A program made the translations under genes and the position numbers. A model generated the notes under the pieces. It made no database searches. It saw only the letters and a program-made list of their open reading frames with translations, and had not been told where the DNA came from. Source: Chloroflexaceae bacterium UBA1466 (GTDB lineage Bacteria > Chloroflexota > Chloroflexia > Chloroflexales > Chloroflexaceae). Taken from it: 7,066 nt of DNA. This document shows, piece by piece, positions 5,711-7,066 of this stretch (positions are counted from its first letter, which is position 1; each line of letters opens with the position of its first letter). The DNA is taken from the NCBI GenBank assembly GCA_002325605.1, contig DCSM01000158.1, positions 1-7,066 on the forward strand. The letters run 5' to 3'.

Positions 5711-6463
5711 CTATTGCATCACCATTCCGCCATCCACCGCAAGGGTTTGGCCAGTAAGATAGGCCGCCGCATCCGACGCGAGAAAACAGATCAATTGAGC
5801 AACCTCGTGGGGCTGACCAATGCGGCCCAGAGGAATCGCGGCCAGCGCGGCGGCGTGTGCAGCTTGATTCATTTTGGCCGTCATTTCAGTTTCAATAAGC
5901 CCAGGAGCTACTGCATTTACCGTAATGCCTCGACTGGCAACTTCCCGCGCCAGCGATTTGGTGAAGCCAATCACGCCGGCTTTCATGGCTGCATAATTCG
6001 TTTGACCTGCATTGCCGATCAAACCCACAGCAGAAGTTAGATTGATAATCCTTCCATAAGGCGATTTCATTATTGAACGCAAAGCAGCTTTAGCACAAAG
6101 ATAGACACTTCGCAGATTTGTCTGGTAAACAGCCTCGAAATCATCTTCTTTCATTCGCAATAAAAGCGCATCACGGGTGATACCTGCATTGTTGACTAAA
6201 ATATCCAGCCGCTGATACGTTTCTAAAGTGGTTTTGAAGAGCTTTTCGACCTCGTTTGCCTGGCTGACATCAGCTTGCAAAGCTAAAGCTGTGCCGCCAG
6301 CCGCCGTAATCGCCGCAACAGTTTCTTGGGCCGTGCCTGCGTTGGTCTGATAATTGACCACCACCGTAGCTCCCGCTTGCCCTAAAGTCGTGGCAATCGC
6401 TCGCCCAATGCCGCGCCCGCCCCCCGTTACGACAGCCACACGCCCTGTAAGATCAATCTTCAT
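5711..6463 (-). CDS. fabG: 3-oxoacyl-[acyl-carrier-protein] reductase
   Basis: FabG is a short-chain dehydrogenase/reductase that uses NADPH to reduce 3-oxoacyl-ACP to 3-hydroxyacyl-ACP, the first reduction of each elongation round. The 250-residue product has the Rossmann dinucleotide loop TGGGRGIG (13-20), D65 in the adenine-binding ADV, NNAG (91-94), and the full catalytic tetrad N116, S144, Y157 and K161 (YAAMK). NAGITRD (92-98) and GNAGQTNYAAMKAG (150-163) are close to FabG itself rather than a generic SDR. The C-terminus, TGQTLAVDGGMVMQ, is typical. ATG 6463 directly follows the TAG of the upstream gene (TAGATG), with GGAG at 6473-6470 inside that gene's end. accC starts 3 bases beyond the stop. 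Its partner substrate carrier, acpP, is encoded downstream in the same window. Confidence 0.95.
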   Translation of the reverse strand: MKIDLTGRVAVVTGGGRGIGRAIATTLGQAGATVVVNYQTNAGTAQETVAAITAAGGTALALQADVSQANEVEKLFKTTLETYQRLDILVNNAGITRDALLLRMKEDDFEAVYQTNLRSVYLCAKAALRSIMKSPYGRIINLTSAVGLIGNAGQTNYAAMKAGVIGFTKSLAREVASRGITVNAVAPGLIETEMTAKMNQAAHAAALAAIPLGRIGQPHEVAQLICFLASDAAAYLTGQTLAVDGGMVMQ

Positions 6464-6994
6464 CTATTTCTCCACGGCTGCAAAGAGCGTTTGACCATCA
6501 ATCAAAACAACGTTTCGGCGATGTTTGCTGTTTTTTATGGTTTCGGGTGCAAATTCAGTTGAGGTTATCACGAGACCATGCGTAATATTTCGATGGCGCA
6601 TATCTTGAAGTAAACTTTCAAGTGTCCCTGGGCGGACTTTGTCGGCGACGGAGAGGCGCAAGAGATAAGGCTTTTCTTGATAAACAAATTCAAGATCGAG
6701 ATGTTTATCCTTATCAATGAAACGATAATCTTTGAAGGTAAAGCCTTTTTTCTTGAAAACATTACTAACATACGTGCCGAATTGAGGTAGCGCAAGGCCG
6801 CGCAAATCTTCCAGCGTGCGGATTGTGCCCGCGTCTTCCAGCGTTCCGCCCCGTTCCGCAATCCAAGCGCGGCGCTCATCCTCGCGCTGCTTCGAGCGCG
6901 AAGCCATTACTGTGCCAAAAGCAGGAAAGGGAAGCAACGCAAAGAGCGAAAATGAGACATAAAAGAGGATTAGTTGACTAAAGGAGAGAGCCAT
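6464..6994 (-). CDS. Membrane-anchored Mrr/restriction-endonuclease-like protein with degraded active site
   Basis: With ATG 6994 as start, the product is 176 residues: a transmembrane helix at about 5-28, a basic stretch SRSKQREDERRAW (32-44), and a C-terminal Mrr-cat-like fold at about 66-176. The Mrr signature is best seen near the end: THGLVITSTEFAPETIKNSKHRRNVVLIDGQTL aligns with the family's 'vTts.Ft..A...A....i.LIDG..L' pattern. The catalytic Asp may remain as D100 (HLDLEF), but the following strand reads LLRLS (111-115) where the family has (Q/E)xK. The nuclease is therefore probably inactive and may act as a nucleic-acid or protein binder. The frame stays open to the right edge and also offers TTG at 7057, so a longer N-terminus is possible. 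I prefer ATG because it places the membrane helix at the N-terminus. No strong Shine-Dalgarno sequence precedes it. It is tightly coupled to fabG. Confidence 0.65.
   Translation of the reverse strand: MALSFSQLILFYVSFSLFALLPFPAFGTVMASRSKQREDERRAWIAERGGTLEDAGTIRTLEDLRGLALPQFGTYVSNVFKKKGFTFKDYRFIDKDKHLDLEFVYQEKPYLLRLSVADKVRPGTLESLLQDMRHRNITHGLVITSTEFAPETIKNSKHRRNVVLIDGQTLFAAVEK
6470..6473 (-). promoter_or_regulatory. Ribosome binding site of fabG inside the upstream gene
   Basis: GGAG on the minus strand lies six bases before ATG 6463 and within the last codons of the Mrr-like gene. It fixes the fabG start and shows that fabG can bind ribosomes directly as well as by coupling at the TAGATG junction. 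Confidence 0.6.
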
Positions 6995-7066
6995 TGACGG
7001 GAGATCTTTTTGGGGCGCAGCGTGGTAGGGAGGGAAAAGGCCCGCCTTAATCAGCAAGCCGTAGAT
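6995..7066 (-). other. Edge region upstream of the Mrr-like gene
   Basis: These 72 bases hold no promoter or Shine-Dalgarno sequence I would defend. The Mrr-like frame runs through them without a stop. The other two minus-strand frames reach stops near the edge: TGA after TCTACGGCTTGC, and TAA after CTACGGCTTGCTGAT. One of these could be the end of an upstream gene that lies outside the window. Confidence 0.3.

Noticed and set aside
6568..6879. A 103-codon minus-strand frame inside the Mrr-like gene
   Set aside because: It lies in another frame of a gene with a recognisable fold pattern and has no features of its own.
7037..7048. AAGGCCCGCCTT palindrome near the right edge, considered as a terminator of an upstream gene
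   Set aside because: The five-base arms leave a 2-base loop, so only four pairs can really form, and no adequate T-run follows on the minus strand.

Overview
This window is a compact run of eight genes, all on the minus strand, read from the right edge to the left edge. It looks like an ordinary bacterial chromosome. The gene set, the Chloroflexota-style GT-C glycosyltransferase (membrane domain, TPR repeats, C-terminal beta-rich domain) and the TatB-like/TatC pair make a Chloroflexota member the best guess. That assignment is inference from gene style, not from any marker search. No rRNA, tRNA, CRISPR array, transposase or phage gene is visible.

In order of transcription the genes are: (1) 6994-6464, a membrane-anchored protein with a Mrr/REase-like domain whose catalytic motif appears degraded; (2) 6463-5711, fabG; (3) 5707-4349, accC; (4) a 260-base gap at 4348-4089 packed with short palindromes and repeats; (5) 4088-3657, nusB; (6) 3585-3340, acpP; (7) 3278-2655, a TatB-like gene; (8) 2658-1876, tatC; (9) 1875 to the left edge, a large GT-C type glycosyltransferase cut by the window boundary.

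The genes fall into two tightly packed blocks. In the first, the Mrr-like gene, fabG and accC are joined by 0-base and 3-base gaps. In the second, the tatB-like gene, tatC and the glycosyltransferase are joined by an ATGA overlap and a TAGATG junction. nusB and acpP lie between them, each with its own upstream space of 260 or 71 bases. FabG, AccC and the acyl carrier protein serve fatty acid synthesis: malonyl-CoA supply, the ACP carrier and the first reduction of the elongation cycle. NusB belongs to the transcription antitermination complex of rRNA operons. TatB and TatC export folded proteins, and the glycosyltransferase probably modifies a lipid-linked or surface glycan.

The parts that stand out are the degenerate nuclease-like protein in a fatty acid operon, a near-palindromic 16-mer found upstream of both nusB and acpP, the tandem REP-like hairpins after accC, and a perfect 9-bp hairpin just before the tatB-like start codon. 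I see no convincing new multi-gene system; these are local observations.
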